Shown: positions 8,263 through 16,929 of the stretch, in pieces
Layout of the letters: the number at the start of each line of letters is the position of its first letter
Position numbering within the stretch: the stretch's first letter is position 1
Notes under the pieces: generated by a model
The model's input: only the letters and a program-made list of their open reading frames with translations
What the model was told of the DNA's origin: nothing
Database searches by the model: none
Made by a program: the position numbers and the translations under genes
Assembly: GCF_003063575.1 (NCBI RefSeq)
Contig: NZ_NESC01000002.1
Span: 1-64,000 of the forward strand
Direction: 5' to 3'
Origin: Limnohabitans sp. Jir72
GTDB lineage: Bacteria > Pseudomonadota > Gammaproteobacteria > Burkholderiales > Burkholderiaceae_C
DNA: 64,000 nt

Positions 8263-10205
8263 GCTGCTGCCTTCACAGGGGTGAATGTTTTTGCATCGGA
8301 AATCTTGAGCGTGGCGCTCACGCTGCCGGTGCGGCCGTCTTCAAACTTGACGACGGTTTCAATGAACTGCTCGGTTTTGCCTTCATAAAGGCCATCGACC
8401 AGCGGCTTGTACTTGTCGGCAATGAAGCCGCGACGAACCTTGTTGGTGCGGGTCAACTCGCCGTCGTCAGCATCGAGCTCCTTGTGCAACACCAAAAAGC
8501 GTGCGACTTGGCTGCCCGCCAGCAAGGCGTCTTCGGCCAGATCGGCGTTGACCTTCTCGACACAATCCTTGATCAGTTCGTACACCTCGGGTTTTTGCGC
8601 CAGATCGGTGTAACCGGCATACGGCAGGTTGCGGCGCTCGGCCCAGTTGCCCACAGCGTCGAAGTCGATGTTGACCATGACGCACGCTTTTTCGCGCTGA
8701 TCGCCATAAGCCACGACTTCCTTGATGAAAGGGAAGAACTTGAGCTTGTTCTCGACATACTTGGGCGCAAACATGGCGCCGTCATTGGCACCACCTTGGA
8801 GGCGGCCGACGTCTTTCACTCGGTCGATGATCTTCAAGTGCCCATGGTTGTCGATGAAGCCCGCATCGCTGGTGTGGTACCAGCCGTCAGCGGTCAACAC
8901 TTCGGCCGTGGCTTCGGGGTTCTTGTAATAGCCTTTGAGCAAGCCAGGCGACTTGACCAAAATTTCGCCGTTGTCGGCGACCTTGATTTCCACACCCTTG
9001 CACGGCACACCCACGGTGTCGGCGCGCGCTTCGTTGTCGGGCTGCAGGCACACAAACACAGCGGTCTCGGTCGAGCCGTACAACTGCTTGATGTTCACAC
9101 CGATCGAGCGGTAGAAGGTGAACAAATCAGGACCGATGGCCTCTCCAGCGGTATAGGCCACGCGCACGCGGCTGAAACCCAGGTTGTTGCGCAAAGGACC
9201 GTACACCATGAAGTCGCCCAAAGCGTACTTGATGCGGTCCACCAAACCGACCGCTTGCCCATCCATCAAGGCAGGGCCGACTTTCTTGGCCACCCCCATG
9301 AAGGCATGGAACATCTTGCGCTTGAATGCGCCTGCGTCTTCCATGCGGATCATGACGCTGGTGAGCATGCCTTCAAACACGCGGGGTGGCGCGAAGTAAT
9401 AGGTCGGGCCAATTTCTTTCAAATCGATGGTCACGGTGGCGGCCGACTCGGGGCAATTGACCACGTAACCACACACCAGCCACTGCGCGTAGCTGAAGAT
9501 GTTCTGACCGATCCAGGCGGGCGGCATATAGGCCAACACGTCTTCGGCATTGGTCAGCTTGTCAAACTCAGCACCCGCATTGGCACGGTCGATCAAAGAG
9601 CTGTGGGTGTGCACCACACCCTTGGGGTTGCCCGTGGTGCCCGATGTGAAAAACATCGCGGCCACATCGTCGCTTGCGCCCTTTTCCACTTCGAGGTGGA
9701 AAAACTGGGGATGCTGCGCCATAAAGACCTGACCGGCGGCCATCAGTTCATCGAGCGAACCCAAACCGTCTTCCACATAGTTGCGCAGACCGCGGGGGTC
9801 GTCATAGACGATGTGCGCCAACTGCGGGCATTGCTCGCGCACTTCCAGCATCTTGTCGACTTGCTCTTGGTCTTCCACCACGCAAAAACGCACTTCGGCG
9901 TTGTTGATGGGGAACACGCATTCGGGTGCTGCCGCGTCCTGGTACAGGTTGACCGGGATTGCGCCCAGCGACTGCGCGGCCAGCATGGTGGCGGACAAGC
10001 GGGGACGGTTGGAACCCACAATGACCATGTGCTCACCACGCTGCAAGCCAGCTTGGTGCAAGCCGCAGGCGATGGCCTCGACCAGTTTGGCCAGATCCGA
10101 CCAAGGGGTGGTCTGCCAAATGCCATATTCTTTTTCGCGCAAGGCCGGCGCGCTGGGGCGCTCGGCGGCGTGCTTGAGCATCAATCGGGGAAACGTTGTT
10201 TGCAT
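8259..10205 (-). CDS. AMP-dependent long-chain acyl-CoA synthetase
   Basis: Adenylate-forming CoA ligase of the long-chain fatty acyl-CoA synthetase type (648 residues). It shows the ATP loop MFFTSGTTGNPKGVVHTH, the adenylate motif region QLYGSTETAVFVCLQ, and the hinge/ATP motif GWYHTSDAGFIDNHGHLKII, followed by the family's C-terminal GRLQGGANDGAMFAPKYVEN segment. The ATG at 10205 (MQTTFPRLM) is the likely start; the longer reading runs through the promoter region. It is the first gene of the liv unit and is divergent from the Crp/Fnr gene. Its position predicts a role in activating the substrate imported by the Liv system, but chain length and identity of the acid are not visible. Confidence 0.9.
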   Translation of the reverse strand: MQTTFPRLMLKHAAERPSAPALREKEYGIWQTTPWSDLAKLVEAIACGLHQAGLQRGEHMVIVGSNRPRLSATMLAAQSLGAIPVNLYQDAAAPECVFPINNAEVRFCVVEDQEQVDKMLEVREQCPQLAHIVYDDPRGLRNYVEDGLGSLDELMAAGQVFMAQHPQFFHLEVEKGASDDVAAMFFTSGTTGNPKGVVHTHSSLIDRANAGAEFDKLTNAEDVLAYMPPAWIGQNIFSYAQWLVCGYVVNCPESAATVTIDLKEIGPTYYFAPPRVFEGMLTSVMIRMEDAGAFKRKMFHAFMGVAKKVGPALMDGQAVGLVDRIKYALGDFMVYGPLRNNLGFSRVRVAYTAGEAIGPDLFTFYRSIGVNIKQLYGSTETAVFVCLQPDNEARADTVGVPCKGVEIKVADNGEILVKSPGLLKGYYKNPEATAEVLTADGWYHTSDAGFIDNHGHLKIIDRVKDVGRLQGGANDGAMFAPKYVENKLKFFPFIKEVVAYGDQREKACVMVNIDFDAVGNWAERRNLPYAGYTDLAQKPEVYELIKDCVEKVNADLAEDALLAGSQVARFLVLHKELDADDGELTRTNKVRRGFIADKYKPLVDGLYEGKTEQFIETVVKFEDGRTGSVSATLKISDAKTFTPVKAAA

Positions 10206-10289
10206 CACGTAGCCTGTCTCCAATAGCGCTGCAGCCAAGGTGGCTGCAGCTGAACTTGAGGGCATGTTAGGCCTGCATTTGACGCCAAG

Positions 10290-10307
10290 TTGTCGTTTCA
10301 ACGACAA
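10290..10307. promoter_or_regulatory. Perfect inverted repeat in a divergent promoter region
   Basis: TTGTCGTT-TC-AACGACAA is an exact 8-bp inverted repeat with a 2-bp spacer. It lies 85 bp upstream of the acyl-CoA synthetase start and 46 bp upstream of the Crp/Fnr gene on the other strand. Position and symmetry suggest the operator of the adjacent Crp/Fnr-type regulator, which would then control both itself and the liv/CoA-ligase unit. The assignment of this protein to this site is inference. Confidence 0.6.
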
Positions 10308-10353
10308 TTCAGGGAAGACCCCTATCACAACTGACCCGAGTCTGACATTCCGC

Positions 10354-11073
10354 ATGGCCCACACACCCAGCGTTCACCAGCGTCGCCGCATGCCCACAGC
10401 TGCGGAACTCAACAGCATTCCGTGGCTGAGCTTGCTCACACACGAAGAGCGTCAGCAGATCGAGTCTGAACTGGTCGTCAGCGACCCACAACCGGGTGAC
10501 TACGTGTGCCGCGTCGGACGTCCTGCCACCTACTGGTTTGGTGTGGTCTCAGGGCTGCTCAAGATGAGCAGCGACAACGAAAGCGGCCAGACCATGACCT
10601 TCACCGGTGTGCCGCCCGGCGGATGGTTTGGCGAGGGCACAGCCCTCAAGCGCGAGGTCTACCGCTACAACATCCAGCCGCTGCGCGCCAGCGTGGTGGC
10701 GGGCTTGCCGGTGGACACCTTTCACTGGCTGATCGACCACTCGCTGGGCTTTAACCGCTTCATCATGAACCAGCTCAACGAGCGCCTGGGCCAGTTCATC
10801 GCCGCCCGCGAACTGGACCGCATGAACAACCCCGAACTGCGCTTGGCCCGAAACCTGGCCACCTTGTTCAACCCTGTGCTGTTTTCGGGCGTGGGCGAGG
10901 TGCTGCGCATCACCCAGCAAGAGCTGGCTTATTTGGTGGGCCTGTCACGCCAGCGCGTGAACGAAGCGCTCAAGGTGCTCGAAGCGCGGCAACTGATCCG
11001 TGTCGAATACGGTGGTCTGCGCATCCTGGATCTGCAAGGCCTTCGCACCGCCCAATTCATGGATATCAAATGA
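10354..11073 (+). CDS. Crp/Fnr-family transcriptional regulator
   Basis: About 239 residues. The N-terminal cyclic-nucleotide-binding-like beta-roll includes PGDYVCRVGRPATYWFGVV and GVPPGGWFGEGTALK. A dimerisation helix follows, then a C-terminal winged helix-turn-helix (ITQQELAYLVGLSRQRVNEA). No Fnr-type cysteine cluster is visible, so it is not an obvious oxygen sensor. The effector is unknown. The start at 10354 (MAHTPSVHQ) is chosen because the longer frame runs through the divergent promoter and the inverted repeat; a second ATG at 10390 is possible. It is divergent from, and probably regulates, the acyl-CoA synthetase/liv unit. Confidence 0.88.
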   Translation: MAHTPSVHQRRRMPTAAELNSIPWLSLLTHEERQQIESELVVSDPQPGDYVCRVGRPATYWFGVVSGLLKMSSDNESGQTMTFTGVPPGGWFGEGTALKREVYRYNIQPLRASVVAGLPVDTFHWLIDHSLGFNRFIMNQLNERLGQFIAARELDRMNNPELRLARNLATLFNPVLFSGVGEVLRITQQELAYLVGLSRQRVNEALKVLEARQLIRVEYGGLRILDLQGLRTAQFMDIK

Positions 11074-11195
11074 GATCGGCGATCTGTAAATCTGCCGCGT
11101 CCACCTGCATTTTGCGCAAAGCGCGCTGGGCCTTGTGCACGCCAACGTGAACATGCACATGACAAACGAAGCTTGAATGCACCTGTATTCGGGGC

Positions 11196-12323
11196 TTACA
11201 AAGCGCGCTGGATGATGATTTTCTGCACGTCGCTGGTGCCTTCGTAGATCTGGCACACGCGCACATCGCGGTAGATGCGCTCGACCGGGAAGTCGCTCAC
11301 ATAGCCATAACCGCCCAGGGTCTGGATGGCGGCAGAGCAGACTTTTTCGGCCGCTTCGCTGGCGAACAGCTTGGCCATGGCGGCTTCTTTGAGGCAGGGG
11401 CGGCCCGCATCGCGCAGGCTGGCTGCGTGCCAGATGAGCTGGCGTGCCGCTTCGAGTTGCGTGGCGCAGTCGGCCAGGCGAAAACCCACCGCCTGGTGGT
11501 TGAAGATGGCGGTGCCAAAGCTTTCGCGTTGCTTGGCGTAGTCGATCGCCACATCGAGCGCGCTGCGGGCCATGCCCAGGCTTTGCGCGGCGATGCCGAT
11601 GCGCCCGCCTTCCAAAGACGACAGGGCGATCTTGTAGCCCTCGCCTTCTTGGCCGATCAGGTTTTCGGCGGGGATGCGGCAGTTGTCGAAGTTGATCTGC
11701 GCGGTGTCGCTGCTGTGCTGGCCCAGCTTGTCTTCGAGACGCGCCACGTTGTAGCCTGCAGTGCGGGTGGGCACGATGAAGGCACTCAGGCCTTTCTTGC
11801 CCGCGCCCTTGTCGGTCACGGCGATCACGATGGCCACGTCGCCGTTTTGACCGCTGGTGATGAACTGTTTGACGCCGTTGATGACGTAGCCATCGCCCTC
11901 TTTCACAGCGGTGGTGCGCAGGGCCGAAGCGTCCGAGCCCACATGCGGCTCGGTCAGGCAAAACGCGCCGAGCATCTGGCCCTGGGCCAGCGGCGTGAGC
12001 CACTGCGCTTTTTGCGCGGCGTTGCCGTACATCATCAAAATAGCGTTCACCGGGCAGTTGGTCACGCTGATCACGGTGCTGGTGCCGCCGTCACCGGCCG
12101 CGATTTCTTCGAGCACCAGCGCCAGCGTCACATAGTCCAGGCCCGCGCCGCCCAGCTCTTCGGGCACGCAAATGCCATAAGCGCCCAGTTCGGCCAAGCC
12201 CTTGTGCACGTCTTTTGGGAAGTGGTGTTTTTTGTCCCACTCAGCGGCATGGGGCCACAGCTCGCGCTGGGCAAAGTCGCGCACGGCGTCGCGGATCATT
12301 TCCTGGTCAGAGGTCAACAGCAT
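11196..12323 (-). CDS. Acyl-CoA dehydrogenase (short/medium-chain type)
   Basis: FAD-dependent acyl-CoA dehydrogenase that introduces the alpha-beta double bond in acyl-CoA substrates and passes electrons to ETF. At 375 residues it has the standard three-domain layout: N-terminal helical domain, middle beta-domain with CLTEPHVGSDASALRTTA and QFITSGQNGDVAIV, and C-terminal helical domain ending in QIYEGTSDVQKIIIQRAL. The Glu at about residue 361 in YEGTS is the usual catalytic base of short/medium-chain members. It is upstream of nothing on this strand before the Crp gene. The SDR gene lies 20 bp upstream. Confidence 0.9.
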   Translation of the reverse strand: MLLTSDQEMIRDAVRDFAQRELWPHAAEWDKKHHFPKDVHKGLAELGAYGICVPEELGGAGLDYVTLALVLEEIAAGDGGTSTVISVTNCPVNAILMMYGNAAQKAQWLTPLAQGQMLGAFCLTEPHVGSDASALRTTAVKEGDGYVINGVKQFITSGQNGDVAIVIAVTDKGAGKKGLSAFIVPTRTAGYNVARLEDKLGQHSSDTAQINFDNCRIPAENLIGQEGEGYKIALSSLEGGRIGIAAQSLGMARSALDVAIDYAKQRESFGTAIFNHQAVGFRLADCATQLEAARQLIWHAASLRDAGRPCLKEAAMAKLFASEAAEKVCSAAIQTLGGYGYVSDFPVERIYRDVRVCQIYEGTSDVQKIIIQRAL

Positions 12324-12343
12324 GTCTGTCTTTCTTTATCGGG

Positions 12344-13021
12344 TCACCACGGCAGGCTCTGGCCGTCGTGGTTCAAAAATGCGCCTCGGTGTTTCGGGTC
12401 GCGTTGAGTACGCACTGCCTCTAGCGTTTGGCGCAGGCTGGCTGCACTGTCTTGTACTTTCACAGGCGCTTGCGGACCGCCCATATCGGTCTGAACCCAC
12501 CCCGGGTGCAAGGCTACGCAGCAAATTTCGGGAAAATCATGCTGAGCACTTCGAATGTACATGTTCAATGCCGCCTTGCTCATCCGGTAGAGCACCGCCA
12601 TGCTGGTTTCGGTCAATGTCAAACTGCCGAAGTGACTGCTGATGACCGCAAAAGTACCTGAAGTCTGGGCAAGCATGGGTGCGATCTGCGGCAACACCAT
12701 CATGGGCCCCATGGCATTGGTGTGCATCAACAGATCGAATTTGTCTCTGGTGGGCGGCGAGACGGCAGTATCCCGATCGCCCACCCCGGCAACATACACA
12801 GCCAAGTCCAGTTTTTCACCATCGAATTGCCATGACAGTCCGCTGTTGCTCGCCGGATCGGTCACGTCCACGCGCAAAGTTTCGCAGCCCAGCGCTTTCA
12901 AGCGGTCCAAGCCATCCCCATTGCGTGCAGTGGCGATGACGCGCCAGCCAGCCTCACGGTACTGTCGAGCCAGTTCAAGGCCAATTCCCCGTGATGCGCC
13001 AATCAACAAAACTGTTGCCAT
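12344..13021 (-). CDS. Short-chain dehydrogenase/reductase
   Basis: NAD(P)-dependent SDR of 225 residues. The cofactor loop GASRGIG is at residues 8-14, with the NAAG-equivalent region (HTNAMGPMMV) in mid-sequence and the catalytic YRMSK (YxxxK) preceded by the Ser of AVISSHFGSL. The C-terminus has the PGWVQTDMGG segment characteristic of csgA/C-factor-like SDRs. The ATG at 13021 follows GGAG. It is in line with the acyl-CoA dehydrogenase, but the paired repeats at 13069-13138 separate it from the thiolase. The substrate is unknown. Confidence 0.87.
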   Translation of the reverse strand: MATVLLIGASRGIGLELARQYREAGWRVIATARNGDGLDRLKALGCETLRVDVTDPASNSGLSWQFDGEKLDLAVYVAGVGDRDTAVSPPTRDKFDLLMHTNAMGPMMVLPQIAPMLAQTSGTFAVISSHFGSLTLTETSMAVLYRMSKAALNMYIRSAQHDFPEICCVALHPGWVQTDMGGPQAPVKVQDSAASLRQTLEAVRTQRDPKHRGAFLNHDGQSLPW

Positions 13022-13068
13022 GTCATTCTCCGTAATAGCCGCGATTGGTAGCGATCAATGTCTGAGCT

Positions 13069-13138
13069 GTAGGTCGGTGGCTTTAGCCCCGACATGAAAC
13101 CTTTGCAGGCAGATGTCGGAGCTGAAGCTCCGACCTAC
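13069..13138. repeat. REP/BIME-like pair of inverted repeats
   Basis: Two oppositely oriented copies of a GTAGGTCGG...CCGACAT-type stem-loop lie between the SDR and thiolase genes: GTAGGTCGGTGGCTTTAGCC at 13069 and its imperfect mirror ending GCTCCGACCTAC at 13138. Such 25-bp palindromes of the GTCGGAGCTTCAGCTCCGAC kind are dispersed intergenic repeats in many Proteobacteria. Each arm is itself palindromic. They could act as transcript-end hairpins for the convergent or tandem genes. Confidence 0.7.
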
Positions 13139-13149
13139 GAGATCCGAAT

Positions 13150-14331
13150 TCACACCAATTCCAGCGCCACGGCTGTGCCTTCGCCGCCGCCAATGCACAA
13201 GGTGGCCAAACCTTTTTTCAGGCCACGGGCCTTGAGCGCGTGGATCAGGGTGACCATGATGCGGGCACCGGACGCGCCGATGGGGTGGCCCAAGGCGCAA
13301 GCACCGCCGTTGACGTTGACCTTGTCGTGGGGCACGTTCAGCTCTTTCATGAGGGCCATGGGCACCACGGCAAAGGCTTCGTTGACTTCCCACAGGTCGA
13401 CGTCCTCGACCTTCCAGCCGGCTTTGGCCAAGGCCTTTTGGGTCGCGCCCACGGGGGCGGTGGCGAACCACTCGGGCTCTTGTGCGTGGGTGGCGTGGCT
13501 GACGATGCGGGCCAGCGGTTTGCAACCCAATTTGGCGGCCGTGCTCTCGCGCATCATGACCAAAGCTGCGGCGCCATCGTTGATGGACGAGCTGCTGGCA
13601 GCGGTGATGGTGCCGTCTTTTTTGAACGCGGGCTTGAGGCTGGTGATCTTGTCGAGCTTGACTTTGCCGGGGCCTTCGTCGATGGACACCACACGTTCGC
13701 CGCTGCGGTCTTTCACCGTCACGGGCGTGATCTCGGTGGCAAAGGCACCCGACTCGGTCGCAGCCTTGGCGCGCTGCACGCTGGTGGTGGCAAAGTGGTC
13801 TTGCTCGGCGCGGGTGAAGCTGTATTTGGCGGCGCAGTCTTCACCAAAGGTTCCCATGCTGCGACCCGCTTCATAGGCGTCTTCCAGGCCGTCGAGCATC
13901 ATGTGGTCGTAAATTTTGTCGTGGCCCATGCGGTAGCCGCCACGGCCTTTGAGCATCAGGTAGGGCGCGTTGGTCATGCTTTCCATGCCACCGGCCACCA
14001 GCACGTCGTGTGTGCCTGCGACCAGCATGTCGTGCGCGAACATGGCCGCGCGCATGCCGGAGCCGCACATCTTGGACAGCGTGACCGCGCCCGCGCTCTT
14101 GGGCAAGCCGCCCTTGAACGCGGCCTGGCGTGCAGGCGCTTGGCCTTGACCGGCCATCAGGCAGTTGCCAAACAGCACTTCGGTCACCAGCTCTGGGCTG
14201 ATGCCTGCGCGCTCAACGGCGGCCTTGATGGCGGCGCCACCCAGATCATGGGCGGCCAAGCTGGCGAAGTCGCTTTGAAAGCTGCCCATGGGGGTGCGGG
14301 CGGCACTGACGATGACGATGGGGTCTTGCAT
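13150..14331 (-). CDS. Acetyl-CoA C-acetyltransferase (thiolase)
   Basis: Thiolase of 393 residues that condenses or cleaves (aceto)acetyl-CoA. Residues forming the active site are visible: the nucleophile Cys89 in LSKMCGSGMRAA, the His in GGACALGHPIGASGAR, and the second Cys in CIGGGEGTAVALE. The start at 14331 (MQDPIVIVSAARTPMG) has AGGAG; the upstream extension is a translated dispersed repeat and is not coding. It stands with the isovaleryl-CoA dehydrogenase gene and fits the last step of leucine or acetoacetate breakdown, where acetoacetyl-CoA gives two acetyl-CoA. Confidence 0.92.
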   Translation of the reverse strand: MQDPIVIVSAARTPMGSFQSDFASLAAHDLGGAAIKAAVERAGISPELVTEVLFGNCLMAGQGQAPARQAAFKGGLPKSAGAVTLSKMCGSGMRAAMFAHDMLVAGTHDVLVAGGMESMTNAPYLMLKGRGGYRMGHDKIYDHMMLDGLEDAYEAGRSMGTFGEDCAAKYSFTRAEQDHFATTSVQRAKAATESGAFATEITPVTVKDRSGERVVSIDEGPGKVKLDKITSLKPAFKKDGTITAASSSSINDGAAALVMMRESTAAKLGCKPLARIVSHATHAQEPEWFATAPVGATQKALAKAGWKVEDVDLWEVNEAFAVVPMALMKELNVPHDKVNVNGGACALGHPIGASGARIMVTLIHALKARGLKKGLATLCIGGGEGTAVALELV

Positions 14332-14410
14332 GGTGTTCTCCTGAAAGTGGTGGCCTTGAACTTTGCTCATTGGCCGCGAGTTTGAAAAATGGGTTGGGGG
14401 TTCGCATGGA

Positions 14411-14446
14411 CTGGATGGCCGCGTCGCTGCGCTCCTCGCCATGACG
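14411..14446. repeat. Dispersed intergenic repeat (GCGAGGAGCGCAGCGAC type)
   Basis: On the minus strand the sequence reads CGTCATGGCGAGGAGCGCAG and then CGACGCGGCCATCC. It belongs to a widely scattered bacterial intergenic repeat whose chance translation contains EERSDAAIQ, as seen in the false N-terminal extension of the thiolase reading frame. It lies upstream of the thiolase gene and may carry no function there. Confidence 0.65.
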
Positions 14447-14456
14447 CTGTTTCATC

Positions 14457-14484
14457 ATCGCCAGCTTTTATGGCGGCTGGCGAT
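14457..14484. other. Hairpin downstream of the carbonic anhydrase gene
   Basis: ATCGCCAGC and GCTGGCGAT form a perfect 9-bp stem around a 10-base loop, 36 bp past the carbonic anhydrase stop on the minus strand. No T-run follows, so it is at best a Rho-dependent or processing hairpin. Confidence 0.35.
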
Positions 14485-14519
14485 CCAACATCGAAGCCAG
14501 AGCAAGCGCAGACGCCACA

Positions 14520-15173
14520 TCATGTCCCGCGCGGGTAACGTTTGAATGCGTTGCGGAAAACATTGACCACCTCGCTGGCGTTGTTCATGCTCACCCCCAG
14601 GTCCTTGACCAGGCCGTTGTCCAAGCCGTAAATCCAGCCGTGCACCGTGACGTTCTGGCCCCTGCTCCAGGCATCTTGCATGACGTTGGACAGGGCGACG
14701 TTGCCGACTTGCTCGATCACGTTCATCTCGCACATGACCGACTCCAGCTCTTCTTGCGGCAAGTGGTTCAGGCGCTGGCGGTGGCGCAGGCGCACGTCTT
14801 GCACATGGCGCAGCCAGTTGTCGGCCAGGCCCACACGGGTGCCGCGTGTGGCCGCCAGCACACCGCCGCAGCCGTAGTGGCCCACGACCATGATGTGCTC
14901 GACCTTGAGGGCATCGACCGCGTACTGGATGACCGACAGGGCGTTCAGGTCGGAGTGCACCACCACGTTGGCCACGTTGCGGTGCACGAAGACCTCGCCC
15001 GGGTCCAGCCCGGTGATCTGGTTGGCGGGCACGCGGCTGTCGGAGCAGCCGATCCACAGGTACTTGGGGTTTTGCTGGTTGGCCAGGCGCGAGAAATACG
15101 CCGGGTTCTCCTGAACCATGCGATCGGCCCAGGCCCGGTTGTTGTCAAAAAGGTGCTGTAGTGAAGTGCTCAT
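14520..15173 (-). CDS. can: Beta-class carbonic anhydrase
   Basis: Zinc enzyme interconverting CO2 and bicarbonate. The beta-class zinc ligands are Cys43 and the Asp45/Arg47 dyad in IGCSDSR, then His99 and Cys102 in VVGHYGCGG. Length of 217 residues fits the Can/CynT group. It lies 30 bp downstream of isovaleryl-CoA dehydrogenase on the same strand. In leucine catabolism the next enzyme (methylcrotonyl-CoA carboxylase) consumes bicarbonate, so the linkage is metabolically reasonable, though that carboxylase is not in the window. Confidence 0.92.
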   Translation of the reverse strand: MSTSLQHLFDNNRAWADRMVQENPAYFSRLANQQNPKYLWIGCSDSRVPANQITGLDPGEVFVHRNVANVVVHSDLNALSVIQYAVDALKVEHIMVVGHYGCGGVLAATRGTRVGLADNWLRHVQDVRLRHRQRLNHLPQEELESVMCEMNVIEQVGNVALSNVMQDAWSRGQNVTVHGWIYGLDNGLVKDLGVSMNNASEVVNVFRNAFKRYPRGT

Positions 15174-15202
15174 GCGTCAATTGTCGCAGTGCAGCAAAAA
15201 CC

Positions 15203-16384
15203 TCAGCAAGTCTCGGCGAACAGTTCGCGGCCGATCAGCATGCGGCGGATTTCGCTTGTGCCTGCGCCGATTTCGTACAGCTTGGCATCGCGCCACAAAC
15301 GGCCCAACGGGTATTCGTTGATGTAGCCGTTGCCACCAAAAATCTGCACGCCCTCGCCTGCCATCCAGGTGGCTTTTTCGGCGGTCCACAAAATGACGCT
15401 GGCACAGTCCTTGCGCACTTGGCGCACATGCTCGGCACCCAGCAGGTCCAGGTTCTTGGCCACGGTGTAAGCAAAGCTGCGGCCAGCTTGCAGCACGGTG
15501 TACATGTCGGCCACTTTGCCCTGAATCAGCTGGAACTCGCCGATGCTTTGGCCGAACTGCTTGCGGTCGTGGATGTAGGGGATCACGTTGTCCATCACGG
15601 CCTGCATGATGCCCAATGGGCCGCCGGTCAGCACAGCGCGTTCGTAATCCAAACCACTCATCAGCACCTTGGCGCCGTTGTTCAGACCCCCCAAAATGTT
15701 TTCGGCAGGCACTTCGACGTTGTTGAACACCAGCTCACCGGTGTGGCTGCCGCGCATGCCCAGCTTGTCGAGCTTTTGCGCGATGGAAAAACCCTTCATG
15801 CCTTTTTCGATCAGGAAAGCCGTCACACCGCGCGCGCCGAGTTCTGGCTCGCTCTTGGCGTAAACCACCAGGGTGTCGGCATCGGGGCCGTTGGTGATCC
15901 ACATCTTGTTGCCGTTGAGCAGGTAATAACCGCCCTTGTCTTCGGCCTTGAGCTTCATGCTCAGCACGTCCGAGCCCGCGCCGGGTTCGGACATGGCCAA
16001 GGCACCGATGTGCTCGCCGCTGATCAGCTTGGGCAGGTATTTGGCGCGCTGCTCGGGCGTGCCGTTGCGCTTGATCTGGTTGACACACAAGTTGGAGTGC
16101 GCGCCATAAGACAGGCCCACGCTGGCCGAGGCGCGGGAAATTTCTTCCATGGCGATCATGTGCGCCAAGTAGCCCATGTTCGCGCCGCCGTATTCCTCGC
16201 CCACGGTGATGCCCAGCACGCCCAAGTCGCCCATCTTGCGCCACAGGTCCATCGGGAACTGGTCATTGCGATCGATCTCGGCCGCACGGGGTGCGATTTC
16301 GGCTTGCGCAAAGTCGCGCACCGCATCGCGCAGGGCGTCGATGTCTTCACCGAGTTGGAAATTCAGACCGGGCAAGTTGTTCAT
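15203..16384 (-). CDS. ivd: Isovaleryl-CoA dehydrogenase
   Basis: FAD enzyme oxidising isovaleryl-CoA to 3-methylcrotonyl-CoA in leucine degradation. The subfamily is identified by the catalytic Glu248 in [20 protein letters not shown], which is the isovaleryl-CoA dehydrogenase position rather than the C-terminal site used by other acyl-CoA dehydrogenases; there the C-terminal site reads [13 protein letters not shown]. Other marks are [13 protein letters not shown] and [15 protein letters not shown]. The 393 residues are standard. It is preceded by the PaaI-like thioesterase and a MerR regulator with palindromic operators, matching the LiuR-controlled leucine/isovalerate utilisation clusters known from Proteobacteria. 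Confidence 0.92.
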   Translation of the reverse strand: MNNLPGLNFQLGEDIDALRDAVRDFAQAEIAPRAAEIDRNDQFPMDLWRKMGDLGVLGITVGEEYGGANMGYLAHMIAMEEISRASASVGLSYGAHSNLCVNQIKRNGTPEQRAKYLPKLISGEHIGALAMSEPGAGSDVLSMKLKAEDKGGYYLLNGNKMWITNGPDADTLVVYAKSEPELGARGVTAFLIEKGMKGFSIAQKLDKLGMRGSHTGELVFNNVEVPAENILGGLNNGAKVLMSGLDYERAVLTGGPLGIMQAVMDNVIPYIHDRKQFGQSIGEFQLIQGKVADMYTVLQAGRSFAYTVAKNLDLLGAEHVRQVRKDCASVILWTAEKATWMAGEGVQIFGGNGYINEYPLGRLWRDAKLYEIGAGTSEIRRMLIGRELFAETC

Positions 16385-16426
16385 GGGAGTCTCCGAATGA
16401 GCGGGTTAGAAGGCGCGCTGAGCGCG

Positions 16427-16894
16427 TCAATAGGTTTGCGGCACGGGGGCCAGTGTTTGTTGCATCACCGCGCAGGGCGAGCTTTTGCCGTCGGCGTCGA
16501 TGTGCACCACCTCGGCGGTGGTCACCACCACACGGCGACCGGCCTTGAGCACCTTGCCGGTGGCGCGGATCTCGCCACCTTGGTGGCTGCTGAGGAAATT
16601 GATCTTGTATTCGACGGTGACGACTTCCATGCCCTCGGGCACCACGGTCAGGGCCGCGTAGCCGCCTGCGATGTCGGCCAAGGCGCCGATGGCACCGCCG
16701 TGAAAGCCGCCTTGCTGCTGCGTGGTCTTGTCACTGTAGGGGATGGACAGCTCCACCATGCCTTCACTCACCGAGAGCAAACGCACGCCCAAGTGCTGCA
16801 TCATGCCCTGGCGGGCCAGGCTGCGGGCAACACGTTCATGGGCTGGGGTGAGGGTGGTCACGGCGGATTTTGGCAAGTAATGAACAGCCTGCAC
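16427..16894 (-). CDS. PaaI-type hotdog thioesterase
   Basis: Hotdog-fold acyl-CoA thioesterase of 155 residues. The family pattern GGFHGGAIGALADIAGGYAA carries the helix with the conserved Asp, followed by VEYKINFLSS and EIRATGKVLKAGRRVVVTTA. It probably hydrolyses a catabolic acyl-CoA to relieve CoA trapping. It is the first gene after the operator at 16900-16921 and so is probably the promoter-proximal gene of the thioesterase-ivd-can transcript. Confidence 0.85.
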   Translation of the reverse strand: MQAVHYLPKSAVTTLTPAHERVARSLARQGMMQHLGVRLLSVSEGMVELSIPYSDKTTQQQGGFHGGAIGALADIAGGYAALTVVPEGMEVVTVEYKINFLSSHQGGEIRATGKVLKAGRRVVVTTAEVVHIDADGKSSPCAVMQQTLAPVPQTY

Positions 16895-16899
16895 TTTAA

Positions 16900-16921
16900 T
16901 TGACGTTTACGTAAACGTCAA
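16900..16921. promoter_or_regulatory. 22-bp perfect palindromic operator, probably bound by the MerR protein
   Basis: TTGACGTTTAC is followed directly by its exact reverse complement. It lies 5 bp upstream of the thioesterase ATG and just after the merR stop. A nearly identical 20-bp palindrome lies upstream of merR. The shared half-site TTGACGTT and this location make it the likely site through which the MerR regulator controls thioesterase, ivd and carbonic anhydrase. Confidence 0.8.
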
Positions 16922-16929
16922 TCAGGGTT

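Noticed and set aside
8484..10226. Long + strand reading frame of 580 codons opposite the acyl-CoA synthetase
   Set aside because: It is antisense to a well-supported CoA ligase, has His/Gln-rich composition typical of antisense frames in GC-rich genes, and lacks any family motif. Similar frames opposite livFGHM, glyS, ivd and fadD were left out for the same reason.
14246..14458. Small ORF starting MMKQRHGEERSDAAIQ
   Set aside because: This is the well-known chance translation of a dispersed intergenic repeat and overlaps the thiolase start.
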